Shown piece by piece: positions 1 through 9,207 of a stretch of DNA of 64,000 nt (position 1 is the first letter of the stretch; the number at the start of each line of letters is the position of its first letter). The stretch is taken from IMG/VR virus record IMGVR_UViG_3300027741_000025, positions 80,364-144,363 of that record, one strand, 5' to 3'. The DNA is from a virus. Below the pieces are notes generated by a model. It was given only the letters and a program-made list of their open reading frames with translations. It was not told the origin of the DNA and did no database searches. The translations under genes and the position numbers were made by a program.

Positions 1-35
1 CCCACAGACAACACGCTTAAAGTAATGTTTTCCAT
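1..35 (-). CDS. Possible 5' end of a gene running off the left edge
   Basis: An ATG at position 35 on the minus strand opens a frame (MENITLSVLSV...) that continues without a stop to the window edge. A GGAAA stretch lies about 5 nt upstream, which is a weak ribosome-binding site. Only 11 residues are visible, so nothing can be said about function and the frame may be chance. Confidence 0.25.
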   Translation of the reverse strand, partial: MENITLSVLSV

Positions 36-154
36 ATGATTTCCAGGGTTTTATTAATTTAAAGAGCTGGGCATCCATGCCCAAAATTGATAATCCTAAT
101 CATCTCTACTTATATTTATCCTTCTCGTTTACATAAATTTTTTGTTTGATAAAT

Positions 155-991
155 TTAAAAAAAATTTTTATTATCAAGATAATTTTTTGCAACATCTGCG
201 ATAAAATTTGAACACCTTGTGTGTCTAATTTTAGATAAACACACCATTGGTTTGTCTGGATGCATGGAGAAATCATTTTTGCTGAACCAAACTTTATTGA
301 AACTCGGTTGTATTCCATGATCATAATTTATAATATTTTTAACAACATTTTCTAACATATTGCTTTCAATTGAATACGGTCTGATTTCAATGTTTGATGT
401 TTCTTCATCTTTAAAGAAAAGAGCATCCCAATTTTTCCAAACACTTAAATTTAATGCTGCTGTGTCAATTCCTAAAAATTCTTTTTTATCTAAAAAATAT
501 TTTATATATAACAAAACGTCTTCAAAAAAAGATACAGGCAGATTGTTGAAAGATATTGTGCTTCCAAATTTTATCCAATTGTTTTTAATTTTATCTTCTT
601 CTGAGGCTAGTTCTTCATAGTAATCACTAATTATATTGTGTGTTAAAAAAGAATCTTCACTCGACACTATTTTATGATCACCAATAGAAATATCACTACA
701 AAATACGCTACAGGGATTTAAAACTGTCACAGGAAAGATTTCTTTTTCATCACCCGCAGTCTTCAAAAAAGACTGCCATTTATTGAGGCTTAAATTTGAA
801 TGTGTTTTTTTAAAATAAAATACTTTGACATGCTCGGCTAAATTTCTGCAATCATACATCGACATAGAATCATCAATGCCAACAGTCACATACAGATTAT
901 TTTCTATGCCTTTTTCTTTAAAGCTTTGTATCAAAAGCTCTATCTGCCAACTGTGTTGGTAGCTATTTTCAATTGATACAAAATAATTCAT
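155..991 (-). CDS. Conserved-looking phage protein, possibly glycosyltransferase-like
   Basis: A 278-aa soluble protein. The N-terminus has an aromatic-rich segment (YFVSIENSYQHSWQIELL, about residues 3-20) followed by SFKEKG and a hydrophobic strand. This resembles the opening of some serine/hydroxyproline glycosyltransferase-like proteins, but no clear DXD motif could be assigned. The rest is acidic and aromatic with no recognised motif. It lies 12 nt from the metallopeptidase-like gene upstream on the same strand, so the two are probably co-transcribed. No Shine-Dalgarno sequence is visible. The glycosyltransferase idea is inference from one short stretch; unknown function is equally acceptable. 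Confidence 0.7.
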   Translation of the reverse strand: MNYFVSIENSYQHSWQIELLIQSFKEKGIENNLYVTVGIDDSMSMYDCRNLAEHVKVFYFKKTHSNLSLNKWQSFLKTAGDEKEIFPVTVLNPCSVFCSDISIGDHKIVSSEDSFLTHNIISDYYEELASEEDKIKNNWIKFGSTISFNNLPVSFFEDVLLYIKYFLDKKEFLGIDTAALNLSVWKNWDALFFKDEETSNIEIRPYSIESNMLENVVKNIINYDHGIQPSFNKVWFSKNDFSMHPDKPMVCLSKIRHTRCSNFIADVAKNYLDNKNFF

Positions 992-1002
992 AGTAGGCTA
1001 AT

Positions 1003-1413
1003 TTACTTTGGGATGCTAAATTTTCCACAAAGCTTCTCAGCTGATGCTGAGGAGCCGACTTTTTCTTTGTATGATTCATTAACAAGCTTCTGATATACTC
1101 TGTAAACTTCACTGTATGCAACACCCCATGTTGCGTCATGTGAAAAATCATCGAACCTATCATCTGCTTCCATTGAATCCAACAGATGATTCCAGGCACG
1201 AGCATGAGCCCATTCATGAATTAATGTCTCTATGGCGAGATTTTCACTAAGATCTTTGTTTATTTTTATAAAGAATTTTTTCTTGTATTTAACACATTCT
1301 CCGTCGAGAGAACGGCTCATGATACACCTTCTGACACTAACAGGATACGCAATTGGTAAGTTTTTCTTTAAAAAACTGACCAATCTTTTGTAGTTTTTGT
1401 ATTTGTTATTCAT
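1003..1413 (-). CDS. Putative zinc metallopeptidase (HEWAH motif)
   Basis: A 136-aa protein with HEWAH at about residues 66-70 (context LIHEWAHARAW), which fits the HExxH zinc-binding motif of gluzincin/SprT-like peptidases. A downstream third ligand cannot be assigned, although acidic residues and a His (DDFSHDATWG) follow within 25 residues. A GAGGCGA ribosome-binding site precedes the ATG. The protein is small for a peptidase, but compact phage metallopeptidases of this size are common. The substrate is unknown. It is one of three metallopeptidase-fold proteins in the window. Confidence 0.65.
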   Translation of the reverse strand: MNNKYKNYKRLVSFLKKNLPIAYPVSVRRCIMSRSLDGECVKYKKKFFIKINKDLSENLAIETLIHEWAHARAWNHLLDSMEADDRFDDFSHDATWGVAYSEVYRVYQKLVNESYKEKVGSSASAEKLCGKFSIPK

Positions 1414-1558
1414 GTTCGCCTCATTGTTAAAGTGTATTCAAAATCAACATTCGAATCAACAATAGTATTTAGTGTTTCTGGATTTTGTTTTTAAGTTATA
1501 TATTTTTTTGATATAAATCATTGAAAACAAAGGACTTACGTCAAGCAGAAAATGGCTA

Positions 1559-1587
1559 TTGACCCAACATTCAATGTGTGTTAGTAT
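1559..1587 (+). promoter_or_regulatory. Sigma70-like promoter upstream of the Sm-like gene
   Basis: TTGACC (1559-1564) and TAGTAT (1582-1587) are separated by exactly 17 nt, and the start codon lies about 25 nt further on behind an AAAGGA ribosome-binding site. The -35 box matches 5 of 6 consensus bases and the -10 box 4 of 6. This would be a host-polymerase (early) promoter for 1612-2284. Confidence 0.5.
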
Positions 1588-1611
1588 CCCGCCAACCCAA
1601 AGGATAAACAA

Positions 1612-1893
1612 ATGAAAATTAAAGTTTTAAAGTTAATCACAGGTGAAGAAATCATCACTCAAGTTAAATCTGAGGATGAAAACACTGTTGTTCTTGTTGA
1701 ACCACAGAAATTTATTATGAGCCAAGAGGGTGTCGGATCAATGCCATTGATGCCCATGTCTAAGGATAAAGAGTATTCAATATTAAAAAGTCATGTTTTG
1801 ATAATATCGGAGCCAGATGATGATATTAAAAATGTTTATAATACAAAATTTGGTAGCGGCGTCGTAGTTCCAAGCGGTATCATCACAGGGTGA
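1612..1893 (+). CDS. Sm-like (LSm) phage protein
   Basis: A 93-aa protein whose start (KVLKLITGEEIITQV) and middle (VLVEPQKF...PLMPMSKDKEY) match the pattern of the small LSm/Hfq-like proteins found in T4-like marine phages: a strand with TGEEII, then VxxP, then a MPFS-like turn. Such proteins form Sm-fold rings, and an RNA-binding role is presumed but not shown. The start is supported by AAAGGA 7 nt upstream and by a sigma70-like promoter. The next gene follows after 4 nt, so the two probably form an operon. Confidence 0.7.
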   Translation: MKIKVLKLITGEEIITQVKSEDENTVVLVEPQKFIMSQEGVGSMPLMPMSKDKEYSILKSHVLIISEPDDDIKNVYNTKFGSGVVVPSGIITG

Positions 1894-1897
1894 ATAA

Positions 1898-2284
1898 ATG
1901 GCTTTTAAAATATGCCCAGAATGCAACGAGAAAAATCCAGCAAGAATAAGAAAATGTAAAAAATGCGAATCTATCTTTGGATTTAAGGCTAAGAAGAAAA
2001 AGCAAAAAAAAGAAACGGTAAGTGATTGGAAGATACTTATTCCTGGCGATCAAATAAAGGTCGCCAGCGGTGGTCCCGTATTTATTGATAAAGATAAAAA
2101 CGAACTACCCATGGGATATCATGGTAATTTTTCCGTCATATCTCTTGATAAAAATGGAATAATTGCCCATGGACTAGATAAGTGCTGTGGCTTTTGTCAC
2201 ATTTGGATGGGAGAAGAAAAAGAAAGCACTGCTGGCGTGTTTAAAAAACCACATAAAATTTACAAACTAGCTGCTAGGGTTTAA
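1898..2284 (+). CDS. Zinc-ribbon protein of unknown function
   Basis: A 128-aa protein. The N-terminus carries two CxxC knuckles (CPEC at about 6-9, CKKC at about 20-23) spaced like a zinc ribbon, then a Lys-rich stretch (KAKKKKQKK), then a beta-rich domain ending in a second Cys/His cluster (CCGFCHIW). It could bind nucleic acid or ribosomes, but that is inference. It is co-oriented with the Sm-like gene 4 nt upstream and probably translated from the same transcript. Confidence 0.65.
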   Translation: MAFKICPECNEKNPARIRKCKKCESIFGFKAKKKKQKKETVSDWKILIPGDQIKVASGGPVFIDKDKNELPMGYHGNFSVISLDKNGIIAHGLDKCCGFCHIWMGEEKESTAGVFKKPHKIYKLAARV

Positions 2285-2286
2285 AT

Positions 2287-2463
2287 TCACTTTTGATTTA
2301 ACTGGCAGTAATTGTACTTATCTCGACAGTTTTTACCCTCTTCATATCCTGCAATAAAAGCTTGTTCAAGTAGATCAAGGTTTTCTGCTTTAATTTTTTC
2401 GATTTTTAACCACTCGTTAAAAGATTCTGTTTTATTCTCAAAGCAGAAATCATCAACGCTCAT
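2287..2463 (-). CDS. Small hypothetical protein (58 aa)
   Basis: An ATG on the minus strand overlaps the stop codon of the patatin-like gene (ATGA), a typical translational-coupling arrangement. The product starts MSVDDFCFENK and contains the segment LLEQAFIAGYEEGKNCRDKY. A similar 'AFxAGYxxG' helix is common in very small phage proteins. No function is known. The junction and the uninterrupted frame are the evidence for a real gene. Confidence 0.55.
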   Translation of the reverse strand: MSVDDFCFENKTESFNEWLKIEKIKAENLDLLEQAFIAGYEEGKNCRDKYNYCQLNQK

Positions 2464-3299
2464 ATAATATTCCTTTTTTTGAACAAGCTCTTAATTGCTT
2501 TTTTGTTGTATTTATTGTATTCAGTTTTACCGTACTCAACACCCGATTTACATTTATTAAAGTAAACTGAGTCAAATAAAAGTTCCTTTGGCTCAATAAG
2601 ATAAATATTTATCCCTTTATAATAAGGGTCATCTTCGTTCTTAATAGACTCATTTATATCTCTTGTCATTATTTCATATAAACTTATATCAAGGGCTCTA
2701 AAAGCCATCTCAGCAGGCTTTAAATAGCCTTTAGGCTTATCCCAGAAGCTTAGAGCTAAAGGTCTGCCCATAATAAGATATATTTCATTGCAACCAAAAT
2801 CAATACATTGTTTTAAAGGAGCTAATTGGCGACTACCAGCATCAACCCAGCCATCTACATCTTGAACAAGCCCTGTTATAGCCACACTCCCCAGAACGCT
2901 TTTGACAAACTCTTCTTTTGAAACCTGCATATTGGAGACATATTGCATCTCACCGGTGTGTATATTCATTTTAGATACAACACTCTCACATATTGGATCG
3001 TTTTTAACTGCGTTTTCTACTATTTTTTTCATCGGCTTTTGATTCATAACACCAGTCTTGTTCCAAAAAGTATAATTGATGCTAAAAACATCAAAAACAT
3101 TGGATATATTTGACCACATATCTGCTAATCCTTGTGGACCAAGATAAGAATAACTAGCGGCGCATATACTTCCGCTGGATATCCCTATTGTTAGATCTGG
3201 TTTGATTCCTTTTAAGCTCAAGGAAAGAGCAATCCCAGATTGAATGGAGCCGCGAGCACCCTCACCAGTAAAACAAAATCCTATTTTTTTATTCTTCAT
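2460..3299 (-). CDS. Patatin-like phospholipase
   Basis: A 279-aa protein with the three patatin signatures in order: a glycine-rich oxyanion loop (GEGARGS, residues 12-18), the nucleophile elbow GISSG (about 39-43, catalytic Ser), and DAG (about 153-155, catalytic Asp). Patatin-fold enzymes hydrolyse acyl ester bonds of phospholipids. In a phage this could act on host membrane lipids at entry or lysis, or serve as an anti-host effector. There is no signal peptide, so it begins in the cytoplasm. Its start overlaps the end of 3289-3933 and its stop overlaps the start of the 58-aa gene, so the three form one operon. Confidence 0.85.
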   Translation of the reverse strand: MKNKKIGFCFTGEGARGSIQSGIALSLSLKGIKPDLTIGISSGSICAASYSYLGPQGLADMWSNISNVFDVFSINYTFWNKTGVMNQKPMKKIVENAVKNDPICESVVSKMNIHTGEMQYVSNMQVSKEEFVKSVLGSVAITGLVQDVDGWVDAGSRQLAPLKQCIDFGCNEIYLIMGRPLALSFWDKPKGYLKPAEMAFRALDISLYEIMTRDINESIKNEDDPYYKGINIYLIEPKELLFDSVYFNKCKSGVEYGKTEYNKYNKKAIKSLFKKRNII

Positions 3300-3933
3300 T
3301 GTTTCTCTTTATAAATCTCGCTAAGGGTGATGGCTTGCTTATAATTGAACTACCAGTTTTGGGTTTTTCTTCTTGATCTTGATTTGATCCAAATATGTCT
3401 AAGGTTTGTTGATCTTGTTGTTTTTGCTTATCATCCTCTGCCTTAGCACTTGCAAACCAATTTCTCAAAAACTTAACTTGGTCATCATCTATTTGTGGTT
3501 CTTTTGGAACAACAGGAGTTACCTCGGGTTCCTTATATTTTGACTTATACTTAGCATATTGTCTTGGGGTTAATTTGATCCATAAGTTTTTTGCTCCCAT
3601 AGCAGCAAGATCTCGCTCTTCCCGTGGCTTTAGTCTAACGCCTGTCAACTCTTGTTTTTCGTAAAGATGATCAATAGGTATTATGATTCTACTGCCATCA
3701 TTTTTTGACAAATCTAGAGCTTCTACGTGGCTTCTCTTTATTTCTACAACCTTAGCCAGTCTGGTGACGTTAGCCCCTTTAAGCTTAGTTTCAGGTCCTA
3801 GTTCTATAATATCGTTCAAAGACACAGACATTTTTACAGATTTTTTAACACTAATTTCAGGGCGATAAACCACATGCTTGGATTCAAATATTTCTTGCTT
3901 TTTTATCCATTCGAAAAAACTTTTTCGCTTCAT
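3289..3933 (-). CDS. Unknown protein with possible capsid-targeting-type leader
   Basis: A 214-aa soluble protein. It opens MKRKSFFEWIKKQE, loosely like the aromatic/Glu leader shared by several proteins in this window. A central domain ends in KLTPRQYAKYKSKY (about residues 117-130); a matching LTPAEYRRYKNIY closes the core of the small protein at 55943-56209. The C-terminal 80 residues are Gln/Lys/Asp-rich and probably disordered. A TATATAAT box lies 5 nt upstream of the start. Function unknown; a minor virion protein is a reasonable guess. Confidence 0.6.
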   Translation of the reverse strand: MKRKSFFEWIKKQEIFESKHVVYRPEISVKKSVKMSVSLNDIIELGPETKLKGANVTRLAKVVEIKRSHVEALDLSKNDGSRIIIPIDHLYEKQELTGVRLKPREERDLAAMGAKNLWIKLTPRQYAKYKSKYKEPEVTPVVPKEPQIDDDQVKFLRNWFASAKAEDDKQKQQDQQTLDIFGSNQDQEEKPKTGSSIISKPSPLARFIKRNNEE

Positions 3934-3938
3934 GATAA

Positions 3939-3946
3939 ATTATATA
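3939..3946 (-). promoter_or_regulatory. Late-promoter-like TATATAAT box
   Basis: On the minus strand the octamer TATATAAT ends 5 nt before the ATG at 3933. There is no Shine-Dalgarno sequence between box and start. It is one member of the recurrent motif set described in the findings. Confidence 0.35.
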
Positions 3947-3980
3947 TTAATATTATACAATTTTTATCATAGTTAATAAT

Positions 3981-4340
3981 ATGGAAAAAGACTTTATAGA
4001 TAAAAAAGTAGAAGAGGCTGTCAAACAAACTTTAAAAGAGTACAAAGAATTTGCATTTAAACAAGATTTAGAAAAAGTTTGTTTAGCTGTAATATTAGGT
4101 GGCACTTTCGACAGCCTCATTAGAAATATTTCTGCAAACCTAATTATGCCATTTTTTGACTTTATAATAAACAAAACTCACGGTGGCTGGCGAGATTATA
4201 AATTGGTAATAGCAGACGGACTAGAACTGGGGATAGGCAAAATTGCCGGTGGTTTCTTGGATTTTGCCATAATAAGTGTTGTTTTGTTTATTGTTTTTCA
4301 AAAAATATTCAGAAACAAGATAGAGTCAACTAAAGACTAA
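3981..4340 (+). CDS. mscL: Large-conductance mechanosensitive channel (MscL) homologue
   Basis: A 119-aa protein matching MscL architecture: a short amphipathic N-terminal helix (LKEYKEFAFKQ), then TM1 with a pore-lining pattern (LAVILGGTFDSLIRN, about residues 36-50) leading into IMPFFDFII, a periplasmic loop, and TM2 (FLDFAIISVVLFIVFQKIF, about 92-110). It is slightly shorter than the usual 130-150 aa because the cytoplasmic tail helix is reduced. MscL opens under membrane tension and releases solutes. In a phage it could modify turgor, DNA entry or lysis. Channel identity is fairly secure from the pattern; the role is inference. Confidence 0.8.
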   Translation: MEKDFIDKKVEEAVKQTLKEYKEFAFKQDLEKVCLAVILGGTFDSLIRNISANLIMPFFDFIINKTHGGWRDYKLVIADGLELGIGKIAGGFLDFAIISVVLFIVFQKIFRNKIESTKD

Positions 4341-4408
4341 GCATTATTCTTATTTTATTGCAAAACTATATCGAAGTGCTTTATGGTTTTGTTGCATATA
4401 TAATTCAT

Positions 4409-6802
4409 ATGCCCACAAATGTAGTACTATATTCATCGGATGGAACAAACTGGAATTATGTTCCCACCAATTTCATAGATAATGCCACATCAGGACAAAA
4501 CATATGGTGTTACGGTGATAATAAATACCTATATCTGGCATCGGATGGTGGAAGCGGAAATAAAATCTACTACTCTAGTGATTTGTCTACATGGACGAGA
4601 ATATCTGCAAACAGTCAAGATAATTCAACCCTTGGTGTCGCAAGTGGAACATTGTGGTCGATCATATATGACGGAAGCAAGTTTATTTGTTTGCTAAGTA
4701 ACCAAACACCAGCAAATTCTTCGGGTAGTCCTAGTGTTTTGTCAACCTCAACAGATGGTCTAAGTTGGACGCCAGTTCCTCCTATTATCGCCGGCAGCTC
4801 AAATGCACCAAATGGCAATCCATACTATGCTAAACATTGTATGAATTTTCGTGGAGTTACCAACATATTGTATAATGGCAGTAGCACCTACATGATAGAT
4901 GGATCTTTGCGAGAACAATATCAATCTGGCTCTAACTATGTTGATGGATCAAACTATTGGAAATGCATAAGTATAGATGGAACTAATTGGACTACCGCTC
5001 CTTATGAAAGAGTAATAGTGGGGGCATCATGCTATGGTGATAATAAGTTCGTAGAAATAGCCTATGACTCAAGTAATGTCTTATCATGTTATATAATAAC
5101 AGTCAATTATGACGCTACAATAAGCTATACTAAGTATTCAAGCCCTTTTTCTTCTTACAATAATACTTGGAACGGCTTCAGCAAACAATACAGCATGGAT
5201 TATGGAAATGGTAAATTTGTAGCAGTAAGACTATCAAACCCAGCAATTATAGCTTATAGTAGTAATGCTATTAATTGGACTGAGGTTAGCATCCCCGTAT
5301 CTGGTAGTAAAATCTGGAATGGTGTTAAGTTTGGTAATGGTATTTTTATTATAAATCAATATGGTGCTGGTGACGACACATATTTATATTCATCGGATGG
5401 TATGAATTGGAATGTTGGTCATCACAGCTCACATTCTTCTTTTTCTCAAGAGGCATCATTTGCCAATGGTCAATTTGTGTTTTTTGCTGAGGACCCCAAT
5501 ACTACTCCTACACCAACGCCGACCAAGACATCTGCACCAACACCAACACCAACACCAACCAAGACATCTACACCAACACCAACCAGGACATCTACACCAA
5601 CACCAACCAGGACATCTACACCAACACCAACCAGGACATCTACACCAACACCAACCAGGACATCTACACCAACACCAACCAAGACATCTACACCAACACC
5701 AACACCAACACCAACACCAACACCAACACCAACACCAACATCAACATCAACATCTACACCAGGACCGACAGCAACTGCAACTCTCACGCTTGGACCAACT
5801 ACCCCAACTCTTACCAAGACACCAACTGCTACCCCAACTCTTACTAAGACACCAACTGCTACCCCAACTCTTACTAAGACACCAACTACAACTCCAGGAC
5901 CAACTACTACTCCAACTGCAACGCTAGGACCAACAGCAACTGCAACTCCTGCTACAACAGAATTTCCTGCAACTAAAATAAGATTTTATACCATGGAGTT
6001 GGTTTTAAAAGTTTTTGTAGACCCAAAAATTACATTTGGAAAGCTAGTTGATTTTAATGATCTTTCTAAAGATGTTGGTTTATATTTTTATAATGGCATA
6101 GGAAATAGAAATGTTGATCCAAGCACTTGTATGCCTATAAGAGCAGTAGGACAATATTTACAATTTGTTCCAAAGGCTGGTCCTGGTAATACTGCGATGT
6201 CTCAGAATGATTACAACCAAATAGTTTTAAAGAGAGAAGAGACAGAAAAAGTTACTGTGTATTTAAACAAGGTAAAACAATTTGAGTTTTATGATTATGA
6301 AAAATACGCAGTAATAGACTCAAATTCTTTATGGTTTTTCAAAGATGATAATATTACAAATAATGAAGAGTTTAAATATAGAGTCTCTAAGATAGTAATA
6401 TACCCTGATCCATTATCTGATGAAGAAATCGAGAGTTTGCCAATATTCCACGGAATTACATCTGATTGTGTGATAGGAACACCAGAACCAACAGCTTCTC
6501 CGCTACCAACACCCACACCAGAAGTTTGCATTGTAGATATTAGCGATGTCCCAGAAAACCTATATACTTTCAAAGATTGCCCAGACCCAGCAGATTATTG
6601 CTATACCACAAGCTTTATTTCTCATTTAACAAATATTTATTCAACAAATTATTCAAGAGAATGCCGCTCCACAAGCACGGGCGTTGGATACAGAACAGAG
6701 TGCTTTTCAACAAGCTTTTCTACAAGCTGCTTTTGCACATCCACATCCACATCCACATCAGCATCTCATGGCTTTATAGATATGGTTGATTTTATTCCAT
6801 GA
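4409..6802 (+). CDS. Fibre/adhesin-like protein with BNR-type repeats, PT linker and LamG-like domain
   Basis: A 797-aa protein if started at the ATG at 4409; a TTG at 4358 gives 17 more residues. Residues 1 to about 365 hold repeats of the form YSSDGxxWxxV...YGDNKYL, typical of sialidase/BNR-type beta-propellers. A pure Pro/Thr/Ser linker (about 370-528) follows. Then comes a domain ending in FFKDD...KIVIYPDPLSDEEI (about 530-695), which resembles a LamG/concanavalin-like fold. A Cys/Ser/Thr-rich tail (about 720-797) closes it. Probably a virion surface fibre binding host glycans. It converges with the 6804-9146 fibre gene with 1 nt between stops. Confidence 0.8.
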   Translation: MPTNVVLYSSDGTNWNYVPTNFIDNATSGQNIWCYGDNKYLYLASDGGSGNKIYYSSDLSTWTRISANSQDNSTLGVASGTLWSIIYDGSKFICLLSNQTPANSSGSPSVLSTSTDGLSWTPVPPIIAGSSNAPNGNPYYAKHCMNFRGVTNILYNGSSTYMIDGSLREQYQSGSNYVDGSNYWKCISIDGTNWTTAPYERVIVGASCYGDNKFVEIAYDSSNVLSCYIITVNYDATISYTKYSSPFSSYNNTWNGFSKQYSMDYGNGKFVAVRLSNPAIIAYSSNAINWTEVSIPVSGSKIWNGVKFGNGIFIINQYGAGDDTYLYSSDGMNWNVGHHSSHSSFSQEASFANGQFVFFAEDPNTTPTPTPTKTSAPTPTPTPTKTSTPTPTRTSTPTPTRTSTPTPTRTSTPTPTRTSTPTPTKTSTPTPTPTPTPTPTPTPTSTSTSTPGPTATATLTLGPTTPTLTKTPTATPTLTKTPTATPTLTKTPTTTPGPTTTPTATLGPTATATPATTEFPATKIRFYTMELVLKVFVDPKITFGKLVDFNDLSKDVGLYFYNGIGNRNVDPSTCMPIRAVGQYLQFVPKAGPGNTAMSQNDYNQIVLKREETEKVTVYLNKVKQFEFYDYEKYAVIDSNSLWFFKDDNITNNEEFKYRVSKIVIYPDPLSDEEIESLPIFHGITSDCVIGTPEPTASPLPTPTPEVCIVDISDVPENLYTFKDCPDPADYCYTTSFISHLTNIYSTNYSRECRSTSTGVGYRTECFSTSFSTSCFCTSTSTSTSASHGFIDMVDFIP
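5558..5701 (+). repeat. 24-bp tandem repeat in a Pro/Thr linker
   Basis: About six copies of a 24-bp unit containing 'acatctacaccaacaccaacc' encode the (T-P-T-x-T-S) linker. The copies are nearly exact at DNA level, so slippage could change linker length. Confidence 0.8.
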
Positions 6803-6803
6803 T

Positions 6804-9146
6804 TCAAGAAGATAAAATTTTATCTATATAAAAGCCAGACACATAATCGATTAGTATGTATAAGTAGTCATTCACATAATTAAATTTTAAGTCTATTATT
6901 TCACCATCACCGTAGTACAATAACGAAGTATTGGTCAAAGAAGAATTTATTTTATATAAACTGTTTCCATGAGAAGTATTCCCTGGGGCTCCACAGATAT
7001 AAACATAACCATTTTGTTCATCGATGTCCATGCTGATATGTTCCACGAAACTATTGGTCGGTTGATTATTCACTAAAGTGATAGAAGATCCAATAGTATT
7101 ATTGGAATTCACCAGAGTTACTTTTAATGTAATGTGTCCTGAAGAACTCCAATCATCATTGACTGTAGCAACATATGTCAAATCGTTAGTTGTGTTAGAC
7201 TTTATAGCTACGATATACTCACCAGAGGGTAGGGTCAATGTTTCTATTGCAGAGTTGTTGGATGTATTTATAATATGCACAACATTTGAATAAAAATTGG
7301 CTACATACAATTTATTAGAATGGGTGTTGATCTCCATAGAACCATTGGGATAAAAATCACCAGATATCGTGGTTAAAATAGAGGTTGTTGTGTAATTTCT
7401 AACTACTAATTGATTAAGACCTTCTGCTGTAAATATTTTATTGTTTACACTATCTAGCGCTGCATTAAATATAGCGTATGTGGGATCACCGTTTATTGTG
7501 GCGACAACAGAATCAGACGCTAAATCAATAATGCTGGCAGTTTTGCTTACATAATTTACAACTATTGCCTTTCTTTGAGTTCTATCCACACTAATAGTTG
7601 AGGGTTGAGCGCCAACAGTGATAACATTGCTGACAGAGTTGGTGTCATTATCAAAAACCCAAACAGTGTTGGTCTCTCCACCAGTACTGCCAGTGTTTAA
7701 TATATAAAGTTTGTTCGAAGTTGTGTCTAGATCCATTGCGTCTGGAAATGTCATTCCCAATAAAGTCAGGGATATTGGCGTGGCTGCTGGTGTAGCAGTT
7801 GGTGTAGGCGTAACAGTTGGTGTTTTAGTAGGTGTAGCACTTGGTGTAAGCGTAGATATTGCTGTTGCTGTTAGTGTAAGCGTAGGTGTTGCTGTTTGTG
7901 TATGTGTAGGTGTTGGTGTTGCTGTTTGTGTAGGTGTTGCTGTTTGTGTAGGTGTTGCTGTTTGTGTAGGTGTTGCTGTTTGTGTAGGTGTGGCAGTTAG
8001 TGTAGGTGTGGCAGTTAGTGTAGGTGTAGGTGTTGGTGTTGGTCTCACATCATCACAATCTCTCCAATCAAAATAATTATCAGAATAATATTTGAAGTTT
8101 GTTACTAATTCTCCTGCTATACAAGCTGATTGATTTTTTAAAACATTAACTCTTTTGCCCAATATGGCCACCACAGATCCCCCAATATTGATCCAGTCGT
8201 ACCCAGATTGCCGCATTACTCCGTCCTTGTAAGCAACTAACTCCAAATCAACATTGCCAGATTGTCTTGTGTTATACCAAAATGCTTTCAAAGAGCCGCA
8301 TATAGAAAAGCTATCACTATTAGAATCTCTTATATTTTTGATATACATAACAACGGATTCATAGCCAGTACCAACATTATCCCCGCCCCACTCATACCAG
8401 GGCAAAGCGGGTGCATCAGGGTATAAACGTTTTTTGCACCAACCAACTTCATGTCCCTGTTCAGAACCATAAGAAATTGATGTTCTTGTGTCTAAATCTA
8501 ATCCATCTAAGAACTTATATCTCACTACTATAAAATCGGCATCTATAAAACCTACATCTACTATTGGTGTGGCTGTTGGTGGTATAATTGTGGGCGATGG
8601 TGTTATCGGGCAGCAAGCACAATTGCATATAGGCTTAAGTTTTGTGCACTCCACCAGACTCTCAATTGCAAGCTTAAGTCCTGTGCCTTTTTCTACTCTT
8701 ATAACAACAGCATTGTTGCCATCTACTATATCGCAAGCATAGTTGTAGTTTTCGTTGTATGGAACAAGATCTTTTGTTCTTTCGTTCCACTCTCTGAGAT
8801 TATTCTGGAAGTAAAATCTGACGTCTTTGGATATCGGGCAAGATAATCCACAAAGATCAAAGTGCCCGAATTTATTTGGAATTTGATCGAGAGAGCCAGC
8901 ACCATAACAATCTTCCCAAGATATAAATATTGTATTAACACTAACGCCTTGTGTTGGCTCTGGTGTCGTGAGTGGACAACAAGACATATACTCCAGATTA
9001 TTCCAGTGTTTAACTCCATCGCCAATTTTCAATTTTCCCGTGTTTATCTCAAACCCAGGTTCACCCAAAGCTAAAATCGGATTAGCATCATACCACTCTT
9101 GAAAAGTTCCATTTCTCAGATGTATTTGCGTGAATGGCGTTGTCAT
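6804..9146 (-). CDS. Modular fibre protein: Mtd_N-like domain, PT linker, YVTN propeller
   Basis: A 780-aa protein. Residues 1-54 ([20 protein letters not shown]...[17 protein letters not shown]) match the N-terminal domain of phage major tropism determinants. Residues 70-180 are a Cys-containing domain with SWEDCYGAG. Residues 200-366 form a beta domain shared with the C-terminus of the 27049-30927 protein. A PT linker spans 367-452. Residues 455-780 contain YVTN-type propeller repeats ([29 protein letters not shown]). The first 190 residues are almost duplicated in 10462-13065. A TATATAAT box lies 8 nt upstream. Probably a receptor-binding fibre. Confidence 0.82.
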   Translation of the reverse strand: MTTPFTQIHLRNGTFQEWYDANPILALGEPGFEINTGKLKIGDGVKHWNNLEYMSCCPLTTPEPTQGVSVNTIFISWEDCYGAGSLDQIPNKFGHFDLCGLSCPISKDVRFYFQNNLREWNERTKDLVPYNENYNYACDIVDGNNAVVIRVEKGTGLKLAIESLVECTKLKPICNCACCPITPSPTIIPPTATPIVDVGFIDADFIVVRYKFLDGLDLDTRTSISYGSEQGHEVGWCKKRLYPDAPALPWYEWGGDNVGTGYESVVMYIKNIRDSNSDSFSICGSLKAFWYNTRQSGNVDLELVAYKDGVMRQSGYDWINIGGSVVAILGKRVNVLKNQSACIAGELVTNFKYYSDNYFDWRDCDDVRPTPTPTPTLTATPTLTATPTQTATPTQTATPTQTATPTQTATPTPTHTQTATPTLTLTATAISTLTPSATPTKTPTVTPTPTATPAATPISLTLLGMTFPDAMDLDTTSNKLYILNTGSTGGETNTVWVFDNDTNSVSNVITVGAQPSTISVDRTQRKAIVVNYVSKTASIIDLASDSVVATINGDPTYAIFNAALDSVNNKIFTAEGLNQLVVRNYTTTSILTTISGDFYPNGSMEINTHSNKLYVANFYSNVVHIINTSNNSAIETLTLPSGEYIVAIKSNTTNDLTYVATVNDDWSSSGHITLKVTLVNSNNTIGSSITLVNNQPTNSFVEHISMDIDEQNGYVYICGAPGNTSHGNSLYKINSSLTNTSLLYYGDGEIIDLKFNYVNDYLYILIDYVSGFYIDKILSS
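7914..7990 (-). repeat. 18-bp tandem repeat in a Pro/Thr linker
   Basis: About four near-perfect copies of 'gttgctgtttgtgtaggt' (plus-strand reading) encode T-P-T-Q-T-A units of the linker in the 6804-9146 fibre gene. Confidence 0.75.
8590..9146 (-). repeat. Paralogous 5' module, direct repeat copy 1
   Basis: The first about 190 codons of the 6804-9146 gene match those of the 10462-13065 gene (12510-13065) with only scattered substitutions, at both protein and DNA level. This marks a recent duplication or exchange of the fibre's attachment end. Confidence 0.8.
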
Positions 9147-9154
9147 AATTATAA

Positions 9155-9162
9155 ATTATATA
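9155..9162 (-). promoter_or_regulatory. Late-promoter-like TATATAAT box
   Basis: The minus-strand octamer TATATAAT ends 8 nt before the ATG at 9146 of the fibre gene. No Shine-Dalgarno sequence is present. Confidence 0.35.
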
Positions 9163-9207
9163 GTTTTTATCCGATTAATTGTCAAAAAGACTAGCCTCTG
9201 CCTGCTA

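Noticed and set aside
68-83. Hairpin TGGGCAT-CC-ATGCCCA as a terminator
   Set aside because: A perfect 7-bp stem but with only a 2-nt loop and no T-tract on either side, and no certain gene end beside it.
4358-4408. TTG start for the 4409 fibre gene
   Set aside because: No ribosome-binding site near the TTG; an ATG 51 nt downstream begins exactly where the repeat domain starts (VLYSSDG).
5412-5927. Long His/Gln-rich and Gly/Val-rich ORFs overlapping the Pro/Thr linkers (also near 7711, 11717, 31106, 33204, 34389, 36171)
   Set aside because: They are other-frame or antisense shadows of the repetitive linkers; their low-complexity composition follows directly from the repeat units.
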